From Picocystis sp. L7 (taxonomy: Eukaryota; Chlorophyta; Picocystophyceae; Picocystales; Picocystaceae): a DNA stretch of 64,000 nt. Below the pieces are notes generated by a model. The model had not been told where the DNA came from. It saw only the letters and a list, made by a program, of their open reading frames with translations, and did not search any database. Positions 48,008 through 56,694 of this stretch are shown here, one piece after another (the stretch's first letter is position 1; every line of letters starts with the position of its first letter). Location of the stretch: NCBI GenBank assembly GCA_020975725.1, contig QXJR01000008.1, forward strand, positions 558,001 through 622,000, written 5' to 3'. The translations under genes were made by a program, and so were the position numbers.

Positions 48008-48725
48008 TTACAACGACAGGTCCGAATCGTCGTCGTCGCCAGCGGTGTAGGTGTACTGTGGTGCAGATGGCGCTCTACCCCTTCTCGTCCGTCTTCCTCC
48101 AGGTATAATCAATCGTGCGTCCACTTCGTCTCCTGACAAACCGGCCACGGTCTCGGCAGCTTCGGGATCTTCTACGTGGGAATCGTCCGAATCGTCCTTC
48201 TTCGCCTTGGTCGACGGACCTTCCGCCACCATCTGCACGACGACGGGTCAGTCGCACGAACCTCGACACCGCCGCCCCCTCTCGCTCACGTCGTGCGCAC
48301 CTTGGCCTTCTTCTTCGCCGGCTTCTGCTCGTCTGCTTCATCCTCCTCCTCGTCCTCCTCGTCCAAGTCGTCGTCTTCCTCCTTGAAGAACGTGAGCCGG
48401 CCGTCGACGCGTCAGTCCTGGTTTCCAACTCTCTCGCCACGCAAGGGTTGGTGCATCGACCGTCGCGTGGCGCACCAGATCGTCGTCTTCCAGATCTTCT
48501 TCTTCTTCCACCACCTCCTCTTCTTCCTTCATCGCTGCTTTTCCTTTCACCTCCTTCTTCTCCTCTTCCACGGCTGCTGCGACATCCCGTTCCCAGGTTC
48601 GAGACCGACACGTCCGTCAACACCAACCTCTCATCTCCTGCGTCCAAGCGATGGACAAGGACCGAACCAGGCCTACCTTGGGACTTGGGAGCCTCCTCAC
48701 GAGCCTTCTCTCCTTCTTCTCCCAT
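48008..48725 (-). CDS. Small acidic CHZ-type histone chaperone, four exons
   Basis: A 151-aa protein built from four exons: 48677-48725, 48476-48576, 48301-48381 and 48008-48232. The introns of 100, 94 and 68 nt start GTAGGC, GTGCGC and GTGCGC, with branch motifs TTGAC, CTGAC and CTGAC. The spliced frame starts MGEEGEKAREEAPKSQ and runs through two strongly acidic blocks (EEEEVVEEEEDLEDDDL, EEDDDLDEEDEEEDEADEQ) and a basic patch KPAKKKAK. Near the C terminus is VDARLIIPGGRRTRRGRAP, matching the core of the CHZ motif (N-II-GRRTRGK). CHZ proteins escort H2A.Z-H2B for chromatin deposition. Most intron-rich gene in the window. Exon joins are inferred from frame and splice signals. Confidence 0.7.
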
Positions 48726-49129
48726 CTCGATTCGCGTGGCAGCGCAAAGAGACGCTGCAGGAGACGCGGATGTGCAACGGCGACGATGGATGGTTGGACC
48801 GACAGCCGGTCGATCTCGGTCTGTCCCCGAACAGACCCGACGCAGATTTCTTTTTAGAAGGAAAATGGATCCGGTTACGAAAGGAGATCCGATCCCCTTC
48901 TTTTGAGTCGATGGGTTGAACCCGCCGCATGGGTCGGACTTTCCCGGTCAAAGGTCGGCAACAGTCCCGAAGGAGGTTCCTACTCTTCTGGGTTCGGAGG
49001 GGGGGCACCCAAGGCCCAGGTTTGGCGGGAAAGACCCCCCACGGCAGGGGCGCGATTGCCTCTGCGCATTCTGCCACAACTGCCCGAATAGAAGAGATCT
49101 TGTGCCGATCACACCGGCGATCGATCCGA
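48726..49129. other. Divergent intergenic region CHZ / CDT1-CDT2
   Basis: About 400 bp between two chromatin/replication genes, suggesting a shared promoter. It contains a G run near 48999-49005. No other gene seen. Confidence 0.5.
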
Positions 49130-51892
49130 ATGGCGAAGAGGAGAGGAGAATTCTGGCGCGAGATCCTGAACCAGGCGACCAGAATTTGGCGCGAGTTTCG
49201 AGGTCCCAGCACACCAGTTGAAGCTCCAGCCGCTCCTTCAGCAATGGTTCGTGCATCCAGGAGGAGACAGCTTGCGTGTGCAAGGCCTGCAGCATCACTG
49301 GTCGGAGCCGGCGCTTCAAATGCGGCTTGGTGGACCACACAGTCCGGGAAACGCGTGCTGGCCGAGGGCAACAAGGACAGTCTCGTTCCCGAAGCAAACA
49401 AGCGGCAGAAGAAGGTAAGAGAAGGAGAGATATCGCAGCTCCGAAGCATCGAAGGATAAAGGGGTCAGTTCGACCGGATTGCGTGATGAGCAGCAGGAAA
49501 GAGCGATGTAGCTGACCATCGGCACTTGCTGGTTGGGAACGACGAACAGCATGCGGAAGAGGACTTCGAAACCCAATGGGAAGTAGCAAAGCAAAGGATA
49601 CTACCGGAAAGCCTATTACGGCTCGAAGGAATCTTTCTGGCAGTGGAGACTGTCCTTGGATGTGGAAGGTCCTTACGCCGGAAAGTACCCCTGGACAAGT
49701 TGAAGACCGCGGTGGAACTTCATCTCACAAATATGGGCATTGCAGAGCCTTTTCATGTTGGACACCTAGAGCAGGTGGCATCCCTTCTCCCCGGGGCATA
49801 CAAACTTGACAAATTGAAAAGTGGAGGAGGGAGGAGTTGGCGTGTGCAAATGGGCGAAGTAGACCAAAGCACGATCAATGGTGCAGCATCGACCAAGGCA
49901 CGGTGCTCCCGCGAATCTACCTTGCTTGTGCGGCGGCGTCTCTTTCGAAGAGCAACGATAGAATTCGTAAGGGAGAGATTTCAAGGATATGCACTGGCAT
50001 TCCTTCATGGAGCAGAGCTGGAATGCTGGCTGAAGGAATCTGCCAAAATGGTCCCAAGGCACTGGCATCCCGGTTTCGACCTCTCGCGGGTCGCTGATGT
50101 ACCACGTGTTCCAGTCGTGGAAACAACTGGCCCGACAAATGATATAGTATCGATGAACAGCCTGCTTCAGCTGGGATTCAAGCAACGAAAGGTAGCTCCG
50201 GCACAGCAAGGGGAAACGCTAGAAATTCCTCCCCACGTGCAGGTTTCGGAGAAGATCTTGCCAACGGCTACTTCATCGCTCACAGGTGAAAAGGTTGTGG
50301 TTGCTGAGGGAACAGAGAACAAGGATCTCGCCTTGGTCTCCCAGCTAGCTGTAAACAGAGAGATGTTGGATTCTCGACAGCCCAAAGCATCTGAAAAGAA
50401 AGCCAGCAAAAGTATCTATGTAGGGACATTGTGTGATGCCATACGGATGAGAGAGTGTGGATTGCGGAGCCGAGGTGTATCTGACGCACACCCTACTGGC
50501 CAATGTCTTTCTCTGAAGATTCACCCCTCCCGCACAGAGTATAGAACACACGCACTGCAAGCAGCAAATCAAATGGTGTACTTCCCGGACGAAGGAACCA
50601 ATGGGGACTCCTTCGGTCCAGCCCTGTGCTGCAGGTTTGACCGCACTGGACAATATGTCGCGACAGGCTACGAGAATGGGGCAGTGTCCATAATCGATTC
50701 CTCTCAATTCTCAGCAGGGCCTCGGCTTCAAGAGGACAACAGCATACTGTCTGTTGGCTCTGATGGTTGCAGGACGGGGCTACCCCTAGCAAGTTTCGCG
50801 GCACATTCAGATGCAATTTTTGACTTGACATGGTTTCACGGAGGTAGGAGTATTTTGACAGCCTCGGGCGACAACACAGTCCAGGTTAATGACGTGGAGA
50901 CACTTGCCCCAGTAGCAGTATTTCAAGGTCACACCCAGAGTGTGAAAAGGATTGCACCTTTGGCCATTCAAGACGAGAGTAAAAACAGGCCCTCCTCGGC
51001 AGTATTTGCAACTGCTTCGAGAGATGGGAGTGTCAGGGTTTGGGATGAGAGAACCCCAGGTAGCAGAACAACTCTTTGTGGAGCACTGGTGCACCAGGCA
51101 GAAATCACTATCGCAAACGCTCACACAAGTCCTGGGAGAATGAATCCTGACGTCCAAGGCCTGAAGAACTGCTCGGTGACTGATCTGGTATCCTGGAGCG
51201 ACGGTCAAGTGATCATATCTTCCGGCGATCAGGATGGTTGTGTGAAGCTCTGGGACTTGCGCATGCTCAGAGAGAGCCCAGAATGCCGCAAGTCAACGAT
51301 GAAAAAGTTGCAGCCATTCATTTCGTTCAATCCATCACAGGCAGCAACACACGGCGGCCGTAGCTACGGAATATCAAGCCTTGCATACGATCAAAACTCA
51401 AGCAGCATCCTTGCGAACTGCAGGAATGGGAGGATATACCTTTATGAGCTTGATGATCTCTTATCCACAGCCCCGAATTACACCGGGGGTTGCATCCCTT
51501 CTGCAACCTTCACGGGGCACCAAACCGATTCGTTCTATGTGCGTAGCTGTTTCAGTCCATGTGGCAACTTTATCATAAGCAGCTCCAGCGACAGGAATGT
51601 TTTTGTGTGGGACAAGCATGATCCCTATGAACTGCCTATGGTTTTGAGTGGGCACACAATGGATGCAAACGGTGTGGACTGGAACCCGATCAATTTGAAC
51701 CAGGTGGTATCTTCAGGAGACGACGGGAGTGTGCGAGTGTGGCATTTGAACATGGTTCCTACGCTGCGGAAGACACGACCCAGGCAGGACACCACGCTTA
51801 CAGTGCAAGGACCGGCACATTTCTCCAAGCGCGGCAATTGTCGAGCGGCGACCAGGAGGCGGGTTTCCATCAAGGACTTCCTGGTGTGCTAG
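49130..51892 (+). CDS. CDT1-CDT2 fusion: CDT1 geminin-binding-like domain plus CDT2/DTL WD40 receptor
   Basis: An 875-aa protein. Exon 1 is 49130-49414; the 135-nt intron has donor GTAAGA, branch CTGACC and acceptor GAACAG; exon 2 is 49550-51892. Residues ~113-285 resemble the CDT1 central (geminin-binding) domain: LPESLLRLEGIFLAVETVLG, LDKLKTAVELHL, FHVGHLEQVASLLPGAYKL, a basic helix, and the signature PRHWHPGFDLSRVADVP, matching the RWHP-FN-EVPDI of human CDT1. Residues ~450-830 are a CDT2-type WD40 propeller: HSDAIFDLTWFHG, VRVWDERT and VKLWDLRM (WDxR motifs that bind DDB1), YGISSLAYDQNSSSILANCR, GHQTDSFYVRSCFSP. The C-terminal CDT1 MCM-binding domain is missing. The last residues, RRRVSIKDFLVC, look like a degenerate PIP box. 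One uninterrupted frame covers both halves. Confidence 0.85.
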
Positions 51893-52031
51893 TTGTGTTT
51901 CGGTTGCTTGCACCTGCACTTGATTGCCCTCAGGAAAGGCAGCGCTGGCGCATGTATTTATTAAGCAATGTAATCAATAAGGTGGGTGCAAGGCACCCGA
52001 TCATCTCCTCATTGTAGCGTGTACCGCGTGC

Positions 52032-52571
52032 TCACATGTAGTCTTCAATCAGGGCAGTGACGGTGTACAGGCCGGTCCAGAAGGTCGCAACTCCGAGCAA
52101 TCCGGGATGCAGTACACGAAACACAAGGGACACCATTCCCCACACGGTGAGCACGGCGCCCACGTACTGCGGGTGTCGCACCACGTTGAAAGGGAATCCA
52201 TCGTGCCATGGCACAGTTTCGCCGAGGCGGCAACCGTAATACACACCGGGCTTCCCGATGGCGCGATAGATGCCGACGTTGAGCGCCTGTCCGGTTGCGA
52301 GGAGCGCTGCGGCCAGCAGCACCTGCACCACGTTGGTGTCCTTCCATTCGAACACGCCTTGATGCGTCTGCATCCACCAGTAGACGACGGTGGCGAACTG
52401 CACGCCTTTGAGCGCATAAGCAAGGTTCGCGAAGGTCGCCACCGGTCGTTCGGCGATGTTCCTCAGGTCCTGCGGCCGCATCCACAGCCACGCGTACAGC
52501 AAATGCGGCAAGGTGAGGATCCCGCACACGGCCCATGCGTCGGCATCCATCGTCCACAGCACGTGCGCCAT
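52032..52571 (-). CDS. Phosphatidyl-N-methylethanolamine N-methyltransferase (plant PLMT type)
   Basis: A 179-aa integral membrane methyltransferase that converts phosphatidyl-N-methylethanolamine stepwise to phosphatidylcholine with SAM, in the ER. About four hydrophobic segments are visible (WAVCGILTLPHLLYAWLWM, VQVLLAAALLATGQALNVGI, and others). The plant PLMT signature GQALNVGIYRAIGKPGVYYG, GETVPWHDGFPFNVVRHPQY and VGAVLTVWGMV are present, the last being the SAM-contact region of the PEMT/ICMT fold. Length matches plant PLMT (~165-200 aa). The ATG chosen (MAHVLWTMDADAW) is the first giving a normal N terminus; upstream open sequence looks non-coding. Converges with the CDT1-CDT2 gene. Confidence 0.9.
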   Translation of the reverse strand: MAHVLWTMDADAWAVCGILTLPHLLYAWLWMRPQDLRNIAERPVATFANLAYALKGVQFATVVYWWMQTHQGVFEWKDTNVVQVLLAAALLATGQALNVGIYRAIGKPGVYYGCRLGETVPWHDGFPFNVVRHPQYVGAVLTVWGMVSLVFRVLHPGLLGVATFWTGLYTVTALIEDYM

Positions 52572-53030
52572 GTCGCTTCGTCGCGTGCGACGCCTGGGAA
52601 TGCGGTTTGGAAATGTCCAAACGAGCGCCTCCAGCCTCGACAAGGTGGCGATGTCCAGGAGTTTCTTCTCGATCCAAGGGGAAGGTGGACGTCCAACGCC
52701 CAAGAGATCCACCAGACACCTTGCTGGTGCTGGAGGAGGAAGGCATTTGGACCGGACGTACAATGCAGCAACCAGGGACGGTGGAGAGAGGCCTGAGCTC
52801 TTCCAAGACTAATCCAAGCACCGAGGGGAACCACGTGCGCACCTTTCTATCTACCGTGAAGGAACCATGCACCACGTACAGCCGGAGGGGAAGGCAGAAG
52901 AGGATAGATGGATGGACAGATGTCCCTTGCGTGGGCCCGCAAATGGGGACAGGCCTGCCAGCATAGGAGGGATGGCTGGCGCTCTGTCCACATGTTTATT
53001 GGATGCTCATGATGTGCCGAGTCCACGATC
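52572..53030. other. Intergenic region between SNAPC4-like and PLMT genes
   Basis: About 460 bp on which I recognise nothing beyond the PLMT promoter and the SNAPC4-like 3' end. Confidence 0.45.
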
Positions 53031-54326
53031 TCAACGCCTGCTGCGCTTTGAGGAAGGCTGTGCCCTAGAGGGATCGGGGTGTGCAGGCTTGGTCCTACGG
53101 ATCCGTGCCTGCAATTGCAACCAATGACGACGGCATTGGCTGTCTGTGCGCCCGGGCACCTCCTTCGAAATGAGGGACCATTTCCCTTCTCCATGCTTGT
53201 GGATGGCTGCTTTCAAGAGCGCGTCCTCCTCCTTCGACCAGTGACCAACTGCGCGTTGGGGACTCAGGACGTTGACGTATCTCTCTCTGCATTGCGTATC
53301 GGACCTGCCCTGGACGTATTGAGCGATTAAGGACCAGTAATGTGGTCCAATACAGTTGACGGCCGTGCGTAGAGCTTCGTCTTCCTCTTTCGTCCACTTT
53401 CCTTTCTTCAGTCCCGGCTTGAGACTGCACCTCCTCCAACGTTGTAGACATTGGGTCCTGGTCCTGGTGCCCACCCTCTCGGCCACTGCACGCCAATCGT
53501 TCTGTCCGTAGAGGATCACGGCTTCGACCAGCCTCTTGTCCTCGTCAAGGGTCCATGCTTTCCTTCCCGAAAGCGTGTTGAATTTCGTCTGGAAACGCTT
53601 CAAGCAGTCGGCTGGGCGTCGTTGCGTTCCCATGGCCTGTGCTATACGTTCCCAATTCGTGCCTTGTTCTAGTTCGGCCAGCTCCAGCAGCTTCTCGTCC
53701 TCGGATTCCGTCCATTCTTCTACGTTGAATCTAGGACTGCAGAAGCATTCCCATTCAAACTTGCAGTCTTCGGCGGTTCGGACAGGTCCCGAGGTCCTGG
53801 CCGTGCGCACGACTCGCACCACGCGCTCCCAGTCCACCTCTTCGCAGGCCTTCCGCGCCTCTACGGACGTCATGTTGACGTTCGTCACCTCTTCCATCTT
53901 CCTGTCCAGCTGTTCCATCGTGATCCCGCGTGTGCTTTGCATCTCTTGGAGCGCTTTCCTCGTGAGCGCTTCTTGGACGCACTGTCGCACGGCTCTCGTC
54001 AGTGCGCGCGTCTCGCTCTCTGAGAACTTGCCCAAGGCTTGCGACACCGGTGCTTTCTCCGCCAGTGGTGCCAGCACAACTGCATGTGCGTTCGGCTCGG
54101 GAAGGCTGCCGTCTGGTGCGGCGAAAAGCGAGGCATGCGCCCAACTTCGACGTCCTGCCGTCGTCGGCGATTCAGCGGCTTCGGACGAGCCCGCGTGGGC
54201 CAGAGACGCGCGCACACGCCTGGCCTGGCCTTCCTGACGTTCCTGCACCTCCTCCAAACGCGCCAAAACGGACACCAAGGCGTCCTGAAGCGCGCGATTC
54301 GCCGCCAACGCCGCCGACGCGGCCAT
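53031..54326 (-). CDS. SNAPC4: SNAPC4/SNAP190-like multi-repeat Myb protein
   Basis: A 431-aa protein with four to five consecutive Myb repeats in its C-terminal two thirds: a half repeat DWERVVRVVRTARTSGPVRT, then EEWTESEDEKLLELAELEQG, RKAWTLDEDKRLVEAVILYG, KKGKWTKEEDEALRTAVNCI and VGHWSKEEDALLKAAIHKHG, each followed by W-x2-IA---GxR--xQC--R. GTQRRPADCLKRFQTKFN in the first full repeat is typical of SNAPC4 (SNAP190), the large SNAPc subunit that binds the proximal/upstream sequence element of snRNA and selenocysteine-tRNA genes. The N terminus is helical. The only other candidate would be a general 4R-Myb factor, which in plants is this same protein. The ending RIRRTKPAHPDPSRAQ is basic. Confidence 0.85.
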   Translation of the reverse strand: MAASAALAANRALQDALVSVLARLEEVQERQEGQARRVRASLAHAGSSEAAESPTTAGRRSWAHASLFAAPDGSLPEPNAHAVVLAPLAEKAPVSQALGKFSESETRALTRAVRQCVQEALTRKALQEMQSTRGITMEQLDRKMEEVTNVNMTSVEARKACEEVDWERVVRVVRTARTSGPVRTAEDCKFEWECFCSPRFNVEEWTESEDEKLLELAELEQGTNWERIAQAMGTQRRPADCLKRFQTKFNTLSGRKAWTLDEDKRLVEAVILYGQNDWRAVAERVGTRTRTQCLQRWRRCSLKPGLKKGKWTKEEDEALRTAVNCIGPHYWSLIAQYVQGRSDTQCRERYVNVLSPQRAVGHWSKEEDALLKAAIHKHGEGKWSLISKEVPGRTDSQCRRHWLQLQARIRRTKPAHPDPSRAQPSSKRSRR

Positions 54327-55023
54327 CGTCCATCCGACACCGACCTCTTGTTTACGTCGATCGCCTTCACTTAACTCCACCGAGGAACGAGAGGATCCAC
54401 TCGGTTAAGCGGGTGTTTATCCATACCGGTGGATGCCTGGTCGTGAGAGGCATGCGCGCGGAAGAAGTCGATGCGATTCGCCTCTTCATCCGTGGAGGCG
54501 CGGTGTTGGATCCGCACGTGGAAAACGGGACGAAGGGGCCTGCGAAAACGCGCATGGTTCGGATGCCAGTGCGCGAGGTGTGCGCGTGGGAGGGACGTCG
54601 ACCAGCTACGTACCACAGGTGGCGAAAGGTACGTGAACGCGAGGCGTGGACGTCGCCATCGAAGGATACCTCGGATGAAGGAGCGTCGATTGGCGTTCGT
54701 ACCAACGTTCCCTCACCACGTGAGCACGCACGCGCCTGTCCCGACGCAATCAGGAGCTGCTGCTCCATCTGTTGTCAAGCCGACGTTTGGCGGACCGACC
54801 CCACGTACGGGCCAGCGCGTCGTTCCACCGCCCGCGAAAGGAGGCTTCGCCTCGCCCACCTTTTCCTGCATCCTTCCACGCACGTTCCTTCCGATCTGTG
54901 TCGCTCGCATCGCCTTCTTCCGTCGTCGCCATGCGCTGGGAACCGCGCGACACATGCAACTTGTGGATCGGCATCCACCACTTTTCCCTTCCATTTCCTC
55001 CCTTGTCCATCCCAGGAACGGTT
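54327..55023. other. Intergenic region upstream of minisatellite
   Basis: About 700 bp, GC-rich, divergent between SNAPC4 and the Rossmann-protein gene. Several open frames overlap without protein character. No gene recognised. Confidence 0.5.
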
Positions 55024-55341
55024 TCCCTTTCTTCCCCGAGGACGTTCGGGTTCCCACCCGACCCTTCGAAAGGGTTGGTAGGGTCCACGAACCCGAAGGG
55101 AAACGGAACGGGTCCATCCGATGGAGTTTTTCCCTTTCTTCCCCGAGGACGTTCGGGTTCCCACCCGACCCTTCGAAAGGGTTGGTAGGGTCCACGAACC
55201 CGAAGGGAAACGGAACGGGTCCATCCGATGGAGTTTTTCCCTTTCTTCCCCGAGGACGTTCGGGTTCCCACCCGACCCTTCGAAAGGGTTGGTAGGGTCC
55301 ACGAACCCGAAGGGAAACGGAACGGGTCCATCCGATGGAGT
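55024..55341 (+). repeat. 107-bp tandem repeat, three copies
   Basis: Three near-perfect copies of a 107-bp unit (core GAGGACGTTCGGGTTCCCAC at 55038, 55145 and 55252) end just before the start codon at 55351. Each unit contains the near-palindrome CCCTTCGAAAGGG. The unit is free of stops in several frames, so long frames run through it; these are not genes. Confidence 0.93.
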
Positions 55342-55350
55342 TAAAACGGG

Positions 55351-56316
55351 ATGAAACCCCAAGTGTGGATGAGACAGGTGCGAAGGACGTGGAGACTGCG
55401 CGCATTGGGAAGGCGGATGTACGCGCGTCTGGCGACGCATTGGGGAGGGAAAAGGATCCCTTCCGATACCATGGCGAATCCCAAGGCGATGGAAAGGAAC
55501 CTGAAGTGCAAGGCGACCGCAGGGGGCGCGGAAATCCCGCCCGCCGTGATCGTCGGAGGTGGAAGGATTGGAAACGCACTCCAGAAGATGGGAAGCGGAA
55601 ACGATGTGCTGGTGCGCAGAGGAGAGAAAGTACCCGAAGGAAGCCAAGGACCGATCTTCGTGTGCACGAGGAACGACGCGCTCGACGACGTGGTGGAGGC
55701 CACGCCACCGGATAGGAGAGAGGACCTCGTGTTCCTGCAGAACGGCATGCTTCTGCCGTGGCTCAAGGAGAAAGGACTGGAAAAAAACACCCAAGTGCTC
55801 GTCTACTTTGCCGTGGCCAAGATGGGAGACGATCCCATCGATGGGAAAACGGATGTCAACCCAGAAGGACTCACCGCTGCCAATGGCAAATGGGCCCAAG
55901 CAATGGCCAATCGGCTCGCCACGGCCGAATTGAGCTGTAAGGTGCTGGACGATCATGCGTTCCGAGCATCCATGATGGAAAAGCTCATCTGGATCTCTGC
56001 CTTCATGCTGGTAGGGGTTAAGCATCCTGGCGCATCGGTCGGGGACGTGGAATCCAAGCACAGAGACGAAGTGGTCGCGTTGATCGATGAGCTCGCTGCC
56101 GTGTCGGTCCAGGAGCTGGGTGTGAAGTTCGAAGACGGACTGGTGGAAAGACTCTGCGCGTACGCCCGATCCGTTGCAAGTTACCCGACTGCTGTGAAGG
56201 AGTTCGAGTGGAGGAATGGTTACTTTTATTCCGTTTCGCAACAGAGGATCGCGCAAGGTTCCGAGGATCCTTGCCCTCTCCACACGGCCTGGTTGAAAGA
56301 AGTGGGGGCCGTGTGA
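55351..56316 (+). CDS. Plastid Rossmann-fold oxidoreductase-like protein (PanE/6PGDH-like)
   Basis: A 321-aa protein with an Arg-rich ~50-aa targeting leader. The Rossmann start is PPAVIVGGGRIGNALQKMGS, followed by DVLVRRGEKVP, GPIFVCTRNDALDDVVEATP, LVFLQNGMLLPWLKEKGLE, and the C-terminal helical half with KLIWISAFMLVGVKHPGASV and YPTAVKEFEWRNGYFYSVSQ. This pattern is that of a conserved plant/algal chloroplast protein related to ketopantoate reductase and 6-phosphogluconate dehydrogenase; its substrate is unknown to me. The start codon lies 10 bp downstream of the triple 107-bp repeat, so the repeat is effectively its promoter or leader. No intron needed. Confidence 0.8.
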   Translation: MKPQVWMRQVRRTWRLRALGRRMYARLATHWGGKRIPSDTMANPKAMERNLKCKATAGGAEIPPAVIVGGGRIGNALQKMGSGNDVLVRRGEKVPEGSQGPIFVCTRNDALDDVVEATPPDRREDLVFLQNGMLLPWLKEKGLEKNTQVLVYFAVAKMGDDPIDGKTDVNPEGLTAANGKWAQAMANRLATAELSCKVLDDHAFRASMMEKLIWISAFMLVGVKHPGASVGDVESKHRDEVVALIDELAAVSVQELGVKFEDGLVERLCAYARSVASYPTAVKEFEWRNGYFYSVSQQRIAQGSEDPCPLHTAWLKEVGAV

Positions 56317-56694
56317 TTCGAATTCCAAGCGATTCTTGCAAGCCAATGCGGGAAACATTTGCATGGAAATTGTTGGAAACGTCTGCCGAAGGCGATACAG
56401 TAACGACCATTGATCGCCCGGAATGGTCGTCTTTCGCCACGGCCGCTCCTCCGTAATGTACAATCGACAGTTTCTTCTTTCATCCTTCTTCGGTCACCGT
56501 CTCCACCCAGGAGGCAAGGTTGCCCATCATCACACGAACACGGAGATACTTTGCCTGCCTACCTCCACGACGTTTGGGGGTCTCGGATCCCCCAAGAACC
56601 TCAGGACCAGCTGTCTGGCAAAAGTACTCCCTAAATTCACATCAATCGAGCGAATTCGCTTTCGAAACGCTGCGTGAAGCGATCAACAAGGATC
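56317..56694. other. Intergenic region upstream of Kir channel gene
   Basis: About 380 bp. Open frames cross the right end without protein features. No gene recognised. Confidence 0.45.

Noticed and set aside
54471-55331. Long open frames across the 107-bp repeats on both strands
   Set aside because: They repeat the same peptide in shifting frames because of the repeat unit and low stop density; no domain and no conserved start.
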